Of a DNA stretch of 64,000 nt, positions 47,677-57,910 are shown piece after piece. This DNA is from Rubrivivax sp. (GTDB lineage: Bacteria > Pseudomonadota > Gammaproteobacteria > Burkholderiales > Burkholderiaceae_C), in assembly GCA_027487905.1 (NCBI GenBank), contig JAIYCR010000094.1:1-64000 (forward strand), read 5' to 3'. The number at the start of each line of letters is the position of its first letter. Position 1 is the first letter of the stretch. The position numbers were made by a program, and so were the translations under genes. The notes under the pieces are model-generated. The model made no database searches, was not told where the DNA came from, and was given only the letters and a program-made list of their open reading frames with translations.

Positions 47677-48096
47677 TCAGGCGATGAGATCGCGCAGCCA
47701 CGCCGGCATCGGCGTGGACTTCTGCGCCTTGAAGTCGGTCCACACCGTCTTGGCCCCGCCCTCGGCGAAGAGCACGCCCGGCTGGTCGGTGCGTTCCAGC
47801 GTGATGTAGGTGTCGAAGCTCGAGCGACCGGGGTTGGCCACATAGTGCCGGGCGAGCAGCTCGCCGGGGAACTCCACCTGCCGGATGAAGTTGCAGAAGG
47901 CGTTCACGATGACCGGCCCTTCGCCCTCGGGGTTGGGCGTGGCGCCGATCTTGAAAAGCCATTCCAGGCGGGCGATTTCCAGGTAGCGGAAGTACAGGGT
48001 GTTGTTGACATGGCCCATGGCGTCCATGTCGCCCCAGCGGACCGGGATGACCATCTCCAGGGTGAGCTTCTTGTCGACCGGAACGGTGAAACGCAT
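47677..48096 (-). CDS. ybgC: YbgC/4HBT-family acyl-CoA thioesterase
   Basis: A 139-residue hotdog-fold thioesterase with the 4-hydroxybenzoyl-CoA-thioesterase-type motif RWGDMDAMGHVNNTLYFRYL carrying the catalytic aspartate. It ends shortly after msrQ in convergent orientation and lies 27 bases behind the yceH gene, with which it may be cotranscribed. The physiological acyl-CoA is not evident. Confidence 0.88.
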   Translation of the reverse strand: MRFTVPVDKKLTLEMVIPVRWGDMDAMGHVNNTLYFRYLEIARLEWLFKIGATPNPEGEGPVIVNAFCNFIRQVEFPGELLARHYVANPGRSSFDTYITLERTDQPGVLFAEGGAKTVWTDFKAQKSTPMPAWLRDLIA

Positions 48097-48123
48097 GGGA
48101 GACCTTCAGTGGGTACGCCGGGA

Positions 48124-48816
48124 TCAGGCGGCGTCGCCGGCCTGCGGGTCCACGCCCAGGCCGATGGCCAGGCGGTGCACCAGCGAGCGCAGCGCGGCGA
48201 GTTCCTCGCGCTGGCGGTCGATCTCCGCCTTCAGGCTGGACAGTTCGGCGATGGACACGCCCGAGGCCTGAGCAGCCGTGGCGGACGCTGCCGCCAAGGC
48301 CGCGACATCGACCGGGCCACCCAGCAGTTGGGCCCAGCGGGCCTCGCGGGCCCCGGGGGCGCGCGGCAGCTTGACCGCCAGCGGTCCGCCCCGTTCAGGC
48401 GACCGGGCCGCCAGTTCCTCGAGGAAACCATCGACCGAGGAGATGTCGGCGAACCGGTGCAGCCGCTCGGCATGGCTGCGCAGCTCGGCGCTGGTCTGCG
48501 GCCCGCGCAGGCACAGCAGCGTCAGCAGCGCCACCGAGGCGGCGGGCAGCGCGAGCACGCGGCCCAGGTTGTGCTCGTAGCGGCTGACGCGCGAGCCGCT
48601 GACCTCGACCACCAGCGACAGCGCCCGCAAGGCATCCAGCGCCTCCCGGACCTCATCCTCGGAGGCGTTCATCACCGGCTCGCGCGCGGTCTTCTGGTTG
48701 CAGCCCAGCGTCAGCGTGTTCAGTGACAGCGGATAGCTGTCGGGGACGGTGTGCTGCTTTTCCGCCAGCGTGCCCAGCACGCGCAGTTCCAGCGGCGTGA
48801 GGCGGCGAAGGTTCAT
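48124..48816 (-). CDS. YceH family (DUF480) protein
   Basis: A 230-residue protein with two winged-helix repeats: LTPLELRVLGTLAEKQHTVP, DSYPLSLNTLTLGCNQKTAR, and a second set around VALLTLLCLRGPQTSAELRS. A C-terminal coiled-coil-like segment (LKAEIDRQREELAALRSLVH) follows. DUF480/YceH is conserved, but its role is unknown. It starts 10 bases downstream of the SDR stop, on the same strand. Confidence 0.93.
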   Translation of the reverse strand: MNLRRLTPLELRVLGTLAEKQHTVPDSYPLSLNTLTLGCNQKTAREPVMNASEDEVREALDALRALSLVVEVSGSRVSRYEHNLGRVLALPAASVALLTLLCLRGPQTSAELRSHAERLHRFADISSVDGFLEELAARSPERGGPLAVKLPRAPGAREARWAQLLGGPVDVAALAAASATAAQASGVSIAELSSLKAEIDRQREELAALRSLVHRLAIGLGVDPQAGDAA

Positions 48817-48826
48817 GGCCAGGGCT

Positions 48827-49609
48827 TCAAACGCCGAAGCCGTCGTCCGCCTGGATGATGGCGCCGTTGATGAAGTGGCTTTCGTTGGCGCACAGCATCA
48901 GCAAGGCCGTGTCCAGGTCCTGGGGCTGCCCCACGCGCTTGCGCGGCAGCATGTCCACCAGGCGCTTGCCGGCTTCCGTCTGCCAGTGGTGGTGGTTGAT
49001 CTCGGTGTCGATGTAGCCCGGGCAGATGGCGTTCACGTTGATGCCGAACTTGCCCCACTCGAGCGCCATGGAACGCGTCATGTGCACCACCGCGGCCTTG
49101 CTCATCGCATAGACGCCGATCTGGCTGAGCACCCGAAGGCCGGCCATCGAGGCGACGTTGACGATGCGCCCGCCGGTGAAGGTGCCCGGTGCCGAGCCGC
49201 GGGCGCGGGCCAGCATGCGCTTGCCCACCTCCTGCGCCACGAAGAAGGCACCGCGGGTGTTGGTGTTGAAGATGAAGTCGTAGTCGTCCTCGGTCACGTC
49301 CACGAGCTTCTGCGTGGTGCTGACGCCGGAGTTGTTGATCAGGATGTCGATGGTGCCCAGCTCGGTCTCGGTGTGGGCCACGGCGCTGCGGATGCTGGCC
49401 ACGTCGGTCACGTCCAGGTGCACCACGTGGGCGTCGCCGCCGGTCGACTCGATCTCCGCGCGCAGCGTCTTCAGGCGCTCGGCCCGCCGGCCCGCCAGCG
49501 CGACGGCCGCGCCCGCCCGGGCCAGCGTCTTGGCGAACTGCTGCCCCAGGCCGCTGGACGCGCCGGTGACCAGGGCCACGCGGCCGGAGAGATCGATGGG
49601 ATAGGACAT
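48827..49609 (-). CDS. Short-chain dehydrogenase/reductase
   Basis: A 260-residue SDR oxidoreductase. The nucleotide site is VTGASSGLGQQFAKTLARAG, the NNSG motif is present, and the active site is Ser (VASMAG) with YAMSK. An arginine pair in AGRRAERLK suggests NADP(H) preference. The ATG at 49609 was chosen from MSYPIDLSGRVALVTG. A role in fatty-acid or PHA metabolism is possible given the neighbours, but the substrate cannot be read. Confidence 0.92.
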   Translation of the reverse strand: MSYPIDLSGRVALVTGASSGLGQQFAKTLARAGAAVALAGRRAERLKTLRAEIESTGGDAHVVHLDVTDVASIRSAVAHTETELGTIDILINNSGVSTTQKLVDVTEDDYDFIFNTNTRGAFFVAQEVGKRMLARARGSAPGTFTGGRIVNVASMAGLRVLSQIGVYAMSKAAVVHMTRSMALEWGKFGINVNAICPGYIDTEINHHHWQTEAGKRLVDMLPRKRVGQPQDLDTALLMLCANESHFINGAIIQADDGFGV

Positions 49610-49736
49610 GGTCGCCTTCGCTGTTCGGTTTGCCGAAGATGGTAAACCGCCTGCGCGGGCCCGCCGACCGCCTCGGGCGCGGGCCTTGCCGCAGCCTCCT
49701 AGAATTTCGGGTTGCCGTCGCCTTGGACCTGACCCC

Positions 49737-51425
49737 ATGAAAACGCCCTCTTCCCTTCTTGAGCAGTTCGGCCCGCGCGAGGCGATGGACTACGACGTCG
49801 TCGTCGTGGGCGGAGGGCCGGCGGGCCTGGCCACCGCCATCCGCATCAAGCAGAAGGCGGCGGCGGCGGGCCAGGAGGTGTCGGTGGTCGTGCTGGAGAA
49901 GGGCTCCGAGCCGGGTGCCCACATCCTGTCCGGCGCGGTGATGGACCCGCGCGCCATGGCCGAACTCTTCCCTGACTGGAAGGAGCGAGGCTGCCCGCTG
50001 AACCAGCCGGTCACCTCCGACGACATCCTCTTCCTGTCCGAAGGCGGCAGCACCCGCACGCCGGACTGGCTGGTGCCCCGCACGCTGCACAACGACGGCT
50101 GCTATGCCATCTCGCTGAGCGACGTGGTCAAGTGGATGGCCCAGCAGGCCGAGTCGCTGGGCGTGGAGGTGTTCGCCGGCTTCGCGGCCTCCGAACTCGT
50201 CGTCGACGATGAAGGCCGGGTGGTGGGCGTGGCCACCGGCAACCTGGGCATCGGCAAGGACGGCCAGCCGCACGACGGCTTCCAGCTGGGCATGGAGCTG
50301 CGCGGCAAGTACACCGTCTTCGCCGAAGGCGCGCGCGGGCACCTCGGGCGCGAGCTGCTCGCGCGCTACAAGCTGGCCGAAGGCCGCGACCCCCAGACCT
50401 ATGCCATCGGCATCAAGGAACTCTGGGAGGTGCCGGCCGACCGCGCCCAGCCCGGCAAGGTCGTGCACACCGCCGGCTGGCCCATGGACGGCGACAGCTT
50501 CGGCGGCGGCTTCCTCTACCACCTGGCGGACAACAAGGTGACGCTGGGCTTCGTGATCGGCCTGGACTATTCCAACCCCTGGCTCAGTCCCTTCGACGAG
50601 ATGCAGCGCTGGAAGACCCACCCGGCCATCCGCGCCCACATCGAGGGCGGCAAGCGCATCGGCTACGGCGCGCGAGCCATCAACAACGGCAGCCCCCAGG
50701 CCCTGCCCCGCACGGTGTTCCCCGGCGGTGCGCTGGTGGGCTGCGACGCCGGCTACATGAACGCGGCGCGCATCAAGGGCAGCCATGCGGCCATCAAGAG
50801 CGGCATGCTCTGCGCCGACGCCATCGTCGATGCGCTGGCCGCAGGTCGCAGCCTGGACCTGCTGCACGCCTACCCCGCCGCCTTCGAGCAGAGCTGGCTG
50901 CACGAGGAGCTCCAGCAGACCCGCAACTTCAAGCTGTGGTTCAAGAAGGGCCCGCGGCTGGGCCAGCTGATGACCGGCATCGAGCATTGGCTGCTGCCCA
51001 GGCTGGGCGTGCAAAGCCCGCCGTGGACGCTGCACGGCCACCGCGCCGACCATGAATGCCTGCGCCCGGCGGCCGAGTGCGCACCCATCGCCTACCCGAA
51101 GCCGGACGGCAAGCTCAGCTTCGACAAGCTGTCCAGCGTGTTCATCAGCAACACCAACCACGAGGAGAACCAGCCGGCCCACCTGACGCTCAGGGACGCG
51201 TCCGTGCCGGTGCAGGTCAACCTCGCCCGCTACGCCGGGCCCGAGAACCGCTACTGCCCCGCCGGGGTGTACGAGTACGTGAAGTCCGACGATGGCGCCG
51301 ACCGGCTGCAGATCAACGCGCAGAACTGCGTGCACTGCAAGACCTGCGACATCAAGGACCCCACGCAGAACATCGTGTGGGTCACGCCCGAAGGCGGCGG
51401 CGGTCCGAACTACGCCGGCATGTGA
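49737..51425 (+). CDS. Electron-transfer flavoprotein-ubiquinone oxidoreductase
   Basis: Passes electrons from ETF (fed by acyl-CoA dehydrogenases) to ubiquinone. The 562-residue protein has an N-terminal FAD site (DVVVVGGGPAGLATAIRIKQ), GSEPGAHILSGAVMDPRA, the quinone-pocket region, and a C-terminal 4Fe-4S domain (RYCPAGVYEY, NAQNCVHCKTCDIKDPTQNI) ending GGGGPNYAGM, all standard for the family. The ATG at 49737 fits this N-terminus, and TAGAAT at 49700-49705 could be its -10 element. It points to active beta-oxidation. Confidence 0.97.
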   Translation: MKTPSSLLEQFGPREAMDYDVVVVGGGPAGLATAIRIKQKAAAAGQEVSVVVLEKGSEPGAHILSGAVMDPRAMAELFPDWKERGCPLNQPVTSDDILFLSEGGSTRTPDWLVPRTLHNDGCYAISLSDVVKWMAQQAESLGVEVFAGFAASELVVDDEGRVVGVATGNLGIGKDGQPHDGFQLGMELRGKYTVFAEGARGHLGRELLARYKLAEGRDPQTYAIGIKELWEVPADRAQPGKVVHTAGWPMDGDSFGGGFLYHLADNKVTLGFVIGLDYSNPWLSPFDEMQRWKTHPAIRAHIEGGKRIGYGARAINNGSPQALPRTVFPGGALVGCDAGYMNAARIKGSHAAIKSGMLCADAIVDALAAGRSLDLLHAYPAAFEQSWLHEELQQTRNFKLWFKKGPRLGQLMTGIEHWLLPRLGVQSPPWTLHGHRADHECLRPAAECAPIAYPKPDGKLSFDKLSSVFISNTNHEENQPAHLTLRDASVPVQVNLARYAGPENRYCPAGVYEYVKSDDGADRLQINAQNCVHCKTCDIKDPTQNIVWVTPEGGGGPNYAGM

Positions 51426-52321
51426 GGTCCGCGGCCGCCGGCGCGCTGCTGCTGGCGCTCGCAGCGCTGAGCGCAGGCGGCGCGCGGGCCGGCGCCAACG
51501 ACGCGCCCTCGCCCCCAGGCCGGGCCAGCGCACAGGCCTGGTTCTCGCAGATCGACGGGGACCGCGCGGAGCCGCTCGACGCCGAATGGTGGCTGCCGAC
51601 GGAGGTGAACCCTTCGGCGCTGCTGCTGCTGCAGCATGGCTTCGCGCGGCGCTGCGCCAACCTCAGACCGCTGCTGCAGGCGCTGGCCGAAGCCGATCTG
51701 GCCGTGGTGTGCGTGAATGCCGACATGGCGCGGGGGGCGCCCGGGCTCGCCCGGCAATGGGCCGCCCGGCTGGGCCAGGGGGCGCCTGACTTCCGACTGC
51801 CCGACGGGCGTGCCCTGCCCGCCACCTGGATCACCGCCGGCCACTCGGCCGGTGGCGCCTGGGCGGTGCGGATGGCCGCTGCGCTTCGACGCGGACCCGC
51901 GGCGGCTTCGCTGGCCGGGGTGCTGCTGCTCGATCCGGTGTCCGGGGGTGCCGACTTCGACCCAGCCCTGGCCAGCCTGCTGGACGCGGACGCGCGGACC
52001 GGCGCCCCGCCGGTGCCGGTGAAGGTGCTCGCCGCCGAACCCGGGCGATGCAATGTCCAGGGTCGGACGACCGAGTCGATGTCGACGCGAGCAGGCCCGC
52101 TGCGCATCGAGCGCTGGCCGGGCAGCACCCATGTGGACGCGGAAGGCGAGGCCACCGACACCCTGGCCGTGATGGCCTGCGGCCAGGGGCCGCCGACCGA
52201 GGCACTGATCGCCCGGACGCAGGCCTGGATGGTCCTGTCGGCCCGTCAGATCGTCGACGACGCCAGCAGGAAGGGCAAGGCCTCGCGCAGCAACGCGTCC
52301 GGCGCTTCCTCCGGGATGTAG
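51422..52321 (+). CDS. Exported alpha/beta hydrolase
   Basis: A 299-residue secreted or periplasmic hydrolase. The GTG at 51422 overlaps the ETF-QO stop (GTGA) and opens a signal peptide (RSAAAGALLLALAALSAGGA). The nucleophile elbow is TAGHSAGGAWAV (Ser in GHSAG), preceded by LLLLQHGFARRC, where the oxyanion region is expected. The candidate acid and histidine lie in LLDPVSGG and STHVDAEGEA. The last 76 bp overlap the convergent dehalogenase-like gene, so the true C-terminus may be shorter. The substrate is unknown. Confidence 0.7.
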   Translation: MRSAAAGALLLALAALSAGGARAGANDAPSPPGRASAQAWFSQIDGDRAEPLDAEWWLPTEVNPSALLLLQHGFARRCANLRPLLQALAEADLAVVCVNADMARGAPGLARQWAARLGQGAPDFRLPDGRALPATWITAGHSAGGAWAVRMAAALRRGPAAASLAGVLLLDPVSGGADFDPALASLLDADARTGAPPVPVKVLAAEPGRCNVQGRTTESMSTRAGPLRIERWPGSTHVDAEGEATDTLAVMACGQGPPTEALIARTQAWMVLSARQIVDDASRKGKASRSNASGASSGM

Positions 52322-53142
52322 TGGCCACAGGGCAGTGCCCGACCCACGACATCGTCGGCCACGCGGCGCCACTCGGCCAGCGGGTCGAAGCACCGGCCGA
52401 TGACGCCCTGTTCGCCCCACAGCACCGGCAGCGGCATTGGCAGCCTGCGCCCGGCATCGCGATCCGCTCGATCGTGTTGAAGGTCCAGCGTGGCCGCAGC
52501 GCGATAGTCCTCGCACATCGCATGGCAGGCTTGCGGGTCGCGCAGGTTGCGCTCGTATTCGGCCAGAGCCGCCTCGGTGAAGGGCGCGAGGCCGGCATGC
52601 CGTCCGCCCATCAGCGAGCGCAGGTAGAAGGCCGGATCGGCGGCGATCAGGGTCTCGGGAAAGGGCGCGGGCTGGATCAGGAAGAACCAGTGCCAGTAGG
52701 CGGTGGCGAAGGCCATCGAGGTCTGCTCGTACATCGCCAGCGTCGGCGCGATGTCCAGCAGCGTGAGCCGTTCGACGCGGTGCGGATGGTCGGCGGCCAG
52801 TCGGTGCGCGACGCGCGCGCCCCGGTCGTGCGCCAGCACGCTGAAGCGCTCGAAGCCCAGCGAGTGCATCAGGGGCGGGAAATCGGCGGCCATCGCCCGC
52901 TTGCCGTAGGGCGCGTGGTCGGGCGTCGACGGGGGCTTGTCGCTGTCGCCATAGCCGCGCAGGTCCGCTGCCACGACGGTGAAGTGCCGGGCCAGGCCTG
53001 CGGCCACGCGCTGCCAGATGGCGTGGGTCTGCGGGTGTCCGTGCAGCAGCAGCAGGCCAGGGCCCTGCCCGCCCACCTGGACTTGCAGGGTCGCGCCGGC
53101 GCCGGCCACGCGCTGTGCAGTGAAGCCATCGAATCGGATCAT
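52246..53142 (-). CDS. Fluoroacetate-dehalogenase-like alpha/beta hydrolase
   Basis: A 298-residue alpha/beta hydrolase that lines up with characterised fluoroacetate dehalogenases. The nucleophile is D106 in LAHDRGARVAHRLAADHP, with R107 and R110 as expected for carboxylate binding. The acid D130 follows exactly 24 residues later (TLLDIAPT), H151-W152 lie in TAYWHWFFLIQP, Y213 lies in CEDYRAAATLD and the base H274 in CGHYIPEEAPD. H-W-Y is the halide pocket in the known enzymes. The ATG at 53142 gives the MIRFDGFTAQRV N-terminus. Haloacid or epoxide-like substrates remain possible. Confidence 0.78.
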   Translation of the reverse strand: MIRFDGFTAQRVAGAGATLQVQVGGQGPGLLLLHGHPQTHAIWQRVAAGLARHFTVVAADLRGYGDSDKPPSTPDHAPYGKRAMAADFPPLMHSLGFERFSVLAHDRGARVAHRLAADHPHRVERLTLLDIAPTLAMYEQTSMAFATAYWHWFFLIQPAPFPETLIAADPAFYLRSLMGGRHAGLAPFTEAALAEYERNLRDPQACHAMCEDYRAAATLDLQHDRADRDAGRRLPMPLPVLWGEQGVIGRCFDPLAEWRRVADDVVGRALPCGHYIPEEAPDALLREALPFLLASSTI

Positions 53143-53261
53143 CGACGGATGATGGCATTGGGCGGGACCCTGGCGGGCCGGAACGCCCCGGCTGCGCCGG
53201 CGGGCACGGCGCATGCACGGTCCGGGCGCCGCGACAATGCCTGCAGCTTTGACTGCCCGCC

Positions 53262-54592
<1,331 letters not shown>

Positions 54593-54596
<4 letters not shown>

Positions 54597-55279
54597 TCGC
54601 GCCGCCCGGGTGCCTCGCGCTGGAGCCGGTCCAGTTCCTCGACGGTGTTCGCGCTGCGGAAGGCAGCGGGGTCGTCCCAGCGGACGGTCACACGGCCCTG
54701 GCGCTCGAACCAGCGGTCCACCTTGCGCTCTCCCGCCTGGAGCCAGGCCAGAAGCGCCGCCGCGCAGTCGGTTCGGACCAGCGCATACACCGGTTGAGCC
54801 CGAAGCTGGCCGTCTTCGAGCGTGGCGGCCATGGCCACCGGCACGCGCTCCCGGACGGCCGCAGCGCCCAGGCGTTCGACGAGGTCGGCCGGGAAGACCG
54901 GGCCGTCGCAAGGCACGGTGACCAGCCACGGCGTCGAGCAGTGCTGCAGGCCCGCCAGCAGGCCGGCCAGCGGGCCGGGATGGTCGGGCAAGGGGTCGGG
55001 CAGCACCGGCAGGCCCAGCGCCGCATACCGCTCGTGGTTGCGGTTGGCGTTGATCAGCATCGGGCCCACCTGCGGCGCCAGGCGGTGCAGCACCGAGGCC
55101 ACCAGCGGCTGTCCGCGCCAGTTCACCAGCCCCTTGTCCACACCGCCCATGCGGCTGCCCTGTCCGCCGGCCAGCACCAGCCCGGTGACCTGCGCTCGCG
55201 CGGGACCGAGCCCCGGCGCTGCCAGGGGCTCGGCCGAGGAAGGCGACATCGGGACAGGCGGGTTCATGGCGGTGGGCAC
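54593..55279 (-). CDS. mobA: Molybdenum cofactor guanylyltransferase MobA
   Basis: Adds GMP to the molybdenum cofactor to form the guanine-dinucleotide form used by formate dehydrogenase and DMSO-reductase-type enzymes. The 228-residue protein has the GTP loop GLVLAGGQGSRMGGVDKGLV and the VTVPCDGPVFPADLV core. It is divergent from fdhD over a 73-bp gap. Confidence 0.95.
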
Positions 55280-55352
55280 GAGTCAGGGAACGCAATCGGC
55301 CTTTGAAGCGGGCCGGCAGACCCTCAGTCTAGGCAGGGCCTAAGCTTGCCCC

Positions 55353-56264
55353 ATGACGGCCACGAGTTCTGCACCCGCACCCGCACCCCCACCCGCACCC
55401 GTCCTGGCCTTCGAGGCCGTTCAAGCACCGCCCCTGGCAGCCGGTGCCCCCCGGATGACCGACTGCCCCGGCCTGCAGCTTGAATCCATCGAAGTGGTCG
55501 ACGAGACCGGCCGCGCACGCCGCATCGACATCCCGGGCGAACGTCCCTTGACGCTCTACCTGGACCGCATCGAGCTGGTGACGCTGATGACGCTGGGCGC
55601 CCAGCCCGAGCTGCTGACGCTGGGCTATCTGCTCAACCAGCGCATCGTCGACCGCATGGACGAGGTGGCGTCCATCACCGTGGATTGGTCGGTGGACAGC
55701 GCCGCGATCCGCACCCGCGGCGGCGTTCCCGACCTGGCCGAGCGGACTGGCAGCCGGGTGGTCACGACCGGTTGCGGCCAGGGCACGGTCTATGGCCAGG
55801 CCATGGCCCGGCTGGCGTCGCTTGCGCCAGCGGCGCTGCAGGTGCGCCTGCGGCAGTCCACCCTGCTCTCGATGCTCGAGCGGCTGCGGCTGCGCGACAG
55901 CGTTCACAAGCGCGCGGGTTCGGTGCACGGCTGCGCTCTCTTCGAGGAGGACCGCCTGCTCGTCTTCGTGGAGGACGTGGGACGGCACAACGCGGTGGAC
56001 ACCATCGCCGGCTGGATGGCGGTCCACGGCGTCGCGGGGGCGGACAAGGTCTTCTACACGACGGGCCGGTTGACCAGCGAGATGGTGATCAAGGCCGCGC
56101 AGATGGGCGTGTCCATCCTGGTGTCACGCAATGGCGTGACGGCCATGGGCCTGCGCATCGCGCGCGAACTGGGCATGACGCTGTTCGGGCGGGCCTTCAA
56201 CCGCCACTTCCTCTGCTACTGCGGTCGTGAACGTTTCGACGCCGCCGACCCGGCCCGGCCCTGA
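55353..56264 (+). CDS. fdhD: Formate dehydrogenase accessory sulfurtransferase FdhD
   Basis: Transfers sulfur onto the molybdenum cofactor for formate dehydrogenase. The 303-residue protein has a repeat-encoded N-terminal tail (AP-rich), LDRIELVTLMTLGAQPELLT, the sulfur-carrying segment RVVTTGCGQGTVYG (one cysteine rather than a CxxC pair), and HKRAGSVHGCALFEEDRLLV, then FVEDVGRHNAVDTIAGWM. A formate dehydrogenase structural gene is not in the window. Confidence 0.93.
   Translation: MTATSSAPAPAPPPAPVLAFEAVQAPPLAAGAPRMTDCPGLQLESIEVVDETGRARRIDIPGERPLTLYLDRIELVTLMTLGAQPELLTLGYLLNQRIVDRMDEVASITVDWSVDSAAIRTRGGVPDLAERTGSRVVTTGCGQGTVYGQAMARLASLAPAALQVRLRQSTLLSMLERLRLRDSVHKRAGSVHGCALFEEDRLLVFVEDVGRHNAVDTIAGWMAVHGVAGADKVFYTTGRLTSEMVIKAAQMGVSILVSRNGVTAMGLRIARELGMTLFGRAFNRHFLCYCGRERFDAADPARP
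55371..55400. repeat. Five tandem GCACCC-type hexamers at the fdhD 5' end
   Basis: Units GCACCC, GCACCC, GCACCC, CCACCC and GCACCC encode an Ala-Pro repeat at residues 7-16 of FdhD, only 18 bases after the start codon. Copy-number change would keep the frame. Confidence 0.88.
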
Positions 56265-56313
56265 GCGATTCAAGTCGCAGCCGACGGCGCCGAAAGCCCC
56301 CCAAGGCAGCCCC

Positions 56314-56673
56314 ATGGCAGACGAATCCCCCACACCCACCCCAGAGAACCGGCGGCACGAACGGCGGGCGCTGCGCAGCCAGGCCACGCTGCTGCTGCCC
56401 GGCGGCATGACCTTCCCGGTGCAGACGGTGGACATCAGCGTGGGCGGCGTGGGCGTGCTGGCGCCGGCCAACGCCCGCATCGGAACCCGGGTGTCGATCC
56501 GGCTGACGCTTCCGGTGCGGCCCGTGGGCACCACCACCTTCGACGCGCCGGTCACGGTGGTGCACAGCGTGCTCAGCCGCCGGGAGGAAGGCTTCAAGAT
56601 CGGCCTTCAGTTCGTCGACCTGGAGGCCCGCTCGGCATCGGCCATCCGCCACTACATCGCCATCCACAGCTAG
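56314..56673 (+). CDS. PilZ-domain protein (c-di-GMP binding)
   Basis: A 119-residue single-domain PilZ protein. The c-di-GMP motifs are RRHERRALR (R-x3-R) and DISVGGVGV (D-x-S-x-x-G), followed by the beta barrel and IGLQFVDLEARSASAIRHYI. The ATG at 56314 lies after the fdhD stop; a longer frame overlapping fdhD is unlikely. It sits inside a molybdenum-cofactor cluster, with no motility or polysaccharide genes nearby, so its partner is unclear. Confidence 0.88.
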   Translation: MADESPTPTPENRRHERRALRSQATLLLPGGMTFPVQTVDISVGGVGVLAPANARIGTRVSIRLTLPVRPVGTTTFDAPVTVVHSVLSRREEGFKIGLQFVDLEARSASAIRHYIAIHS

Positions 56674-56752
56674 GGCTGGCCCTTGCGGCGGGCGGGCTGG
56701 CCGGGCACAGGGCCGCCGATAGGGCGTTCGCTTCGCTGGCAACATCGGCGGC

Positions 56753-57910
56753 ATGCGCCCTGAAGGCATCCACCTGCACTACCGGTTCGAAGGCGACGAT
56801 GCTCCGGCAGGCGAGAGCGGCGCGACGGCGCTCGATCATCCCCTTTACCGCCTGCTCGACGCGCTCGCGCGGGAGGGCTCCGTGCAGCACGCAGCCCCGG
56901 CACTGGGCATCAGCTACCGCCACCTGTGGGGCAGCCTGCGCCAGTGGGAGGAGCGCCTGGGCGAGCCTCTGGTGCTGTGGGTGCGGGGCCAACCGGCCCG
57001 CCTGACCGAGTCGGCGCGCCAGCGGCTGGATGCGCAGCGGATGGCCTGTGCCCGCGTGGCCGCACAGGTGGATGCCATCCGTCAGGAACTGGCCGCCGCG
57101 ATGGACCTGCAAGCACCCGGCGCGGCCCCGGTGCTGCGCTTGCACGGGCCGTACGACCCGGCGCTGCTGGGCCTGAGAGCCGCGGCGGCGGCCCACGCCG
57201 GCGGCCCGGTGCTTCGCCTGCAGGCGAAGCCTGCGGAAGAGGCGATGAACACGCTGGCCCGGGGCGGCTGCGAGGCGGCGGCCTGGAGCGAAGCGGTCCA
57301 GGCCGAACCGCCGCCGCCGGGCGCCGCCCTGCCGGAGCGACAGGCCCAGCCAGACGCCGTCGAGTTGGCAGCCTGGACGCTGCTGCCCTGCCTGCGACGC
57401 AGCGTGGGGCTGATGCTCGCGCCGGGCGACACGCACACCCTGGCGGCGCTGGCCAGCGCGCAGGCGCGGCGTCTGCGCTTCGTGGGCAGCGAGACCGGTC
57501 CGCAGGCGGCGGGCGTGCTGGGGCGGGCAAGGCTCGGTCTGCACGGGATGCAGGCAAGCGATCCGGAACCCACGCCCCTGGCCGCGGCCACGGCGGTGGC
57601 GCTGGGTCGCGCCGACCTCGCCATCGGCTGGCAGGCCGTCGCCGAGCCGCTGGGCCTGCAGTTCCTGCCCCTGGAGACCGAAGACCTGTGGATCGTCTGC
57701 CGCACGGAGGGCACCGAGCCGGCGGCTCAGCGCTCGCTGTCGGCGCTGCTGCGCAGCGCCGACTGGCGGCGCCGGGTGGTGGAGATGCCAGGCTGTTCGC
57801 CCCACCCCGGCGCGGGCCAGCCGCGGCCCGGCCAGCCGCATTCCACACCCACACCCACACCCACACACCCACCGACACCCGCCCTCGCCCGGGCCCGGGT
57901 CCGAGAATGA
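56753..57910 (+). CDS. ModE-type HTH regulator fused to a substrate-binding-like domain
   Basis: A 385-residue predicted regulator. The N-terminal winged helix (LYRLLDALAREGSVQHAAPA, LGISYRHLWGSLRQWEERLG) is of the ModE/LysR type. The rest (residues about 120-340) resembles a periplasmic-binding-protein fold of the molybdate/tungstate-sensing kind (VLRLHGPYDPALLGL, LARGGCEAAAWSEAV, AVALGRADLAIGWQAVAEPL). The C-terminal 35 residues are low complexity, with Thr-Pro repeats. Genes of this design often sit by formate dehydrogenase or molybdate genes, which matches fdhD, moeA and moeB here. Its stop overlaps moeB (ATGA). Confidence 0.8.
   Translation: MRPEGIHLHYRFEGDDAPAGESGATALDHPLYRLLDALAREGSVQHAAPALGISYRHLWGSLRQWEERLGEPLVLWVRGQPARLTESARQRLDAQRMACARVAAQVDAIRQELAAAMDLQAPGAAPVLRLHGPYDPALLGLRAAAAAHAGGPVLRLQAKPAEEAMNTLARGGCEAAAWSEAVQAEPPPPGAALPERQAQPDAVELAAWTLLPCLRRSVGLMLAPGDTHTLAALASAQARRLRFVGSETGPQAAGVLGRARLGLHGMQASDPEPTPLAAATAVALGRADLAIGWQAVAEPLGLQFLPLETEDLWIVCRTEGTEPAAQRSLSALLRSADWRRRVVEMPGCSPHPGAGQPRPGQPHSTPTPTPTHPPTPALARARVRE
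57844..57866. repeat. CACACC hexamer repeats at the end of the ModE-like gene
   Basis: Nearly four copies of CACACC encode Thr-Pro repeats (STPTPTPTHPPTP) about 15 codons before the stop. This is close in sequence to the hexamers in mnmC. Confidence 0.85.

Noticed and set aside
48813-51533. 906-codon minus-strand frame across the SDR and ETF-QO genes
   Set aside because: ETF-QO on the plus strand and the SDR on the minus strand in another frame both carry family motifs.
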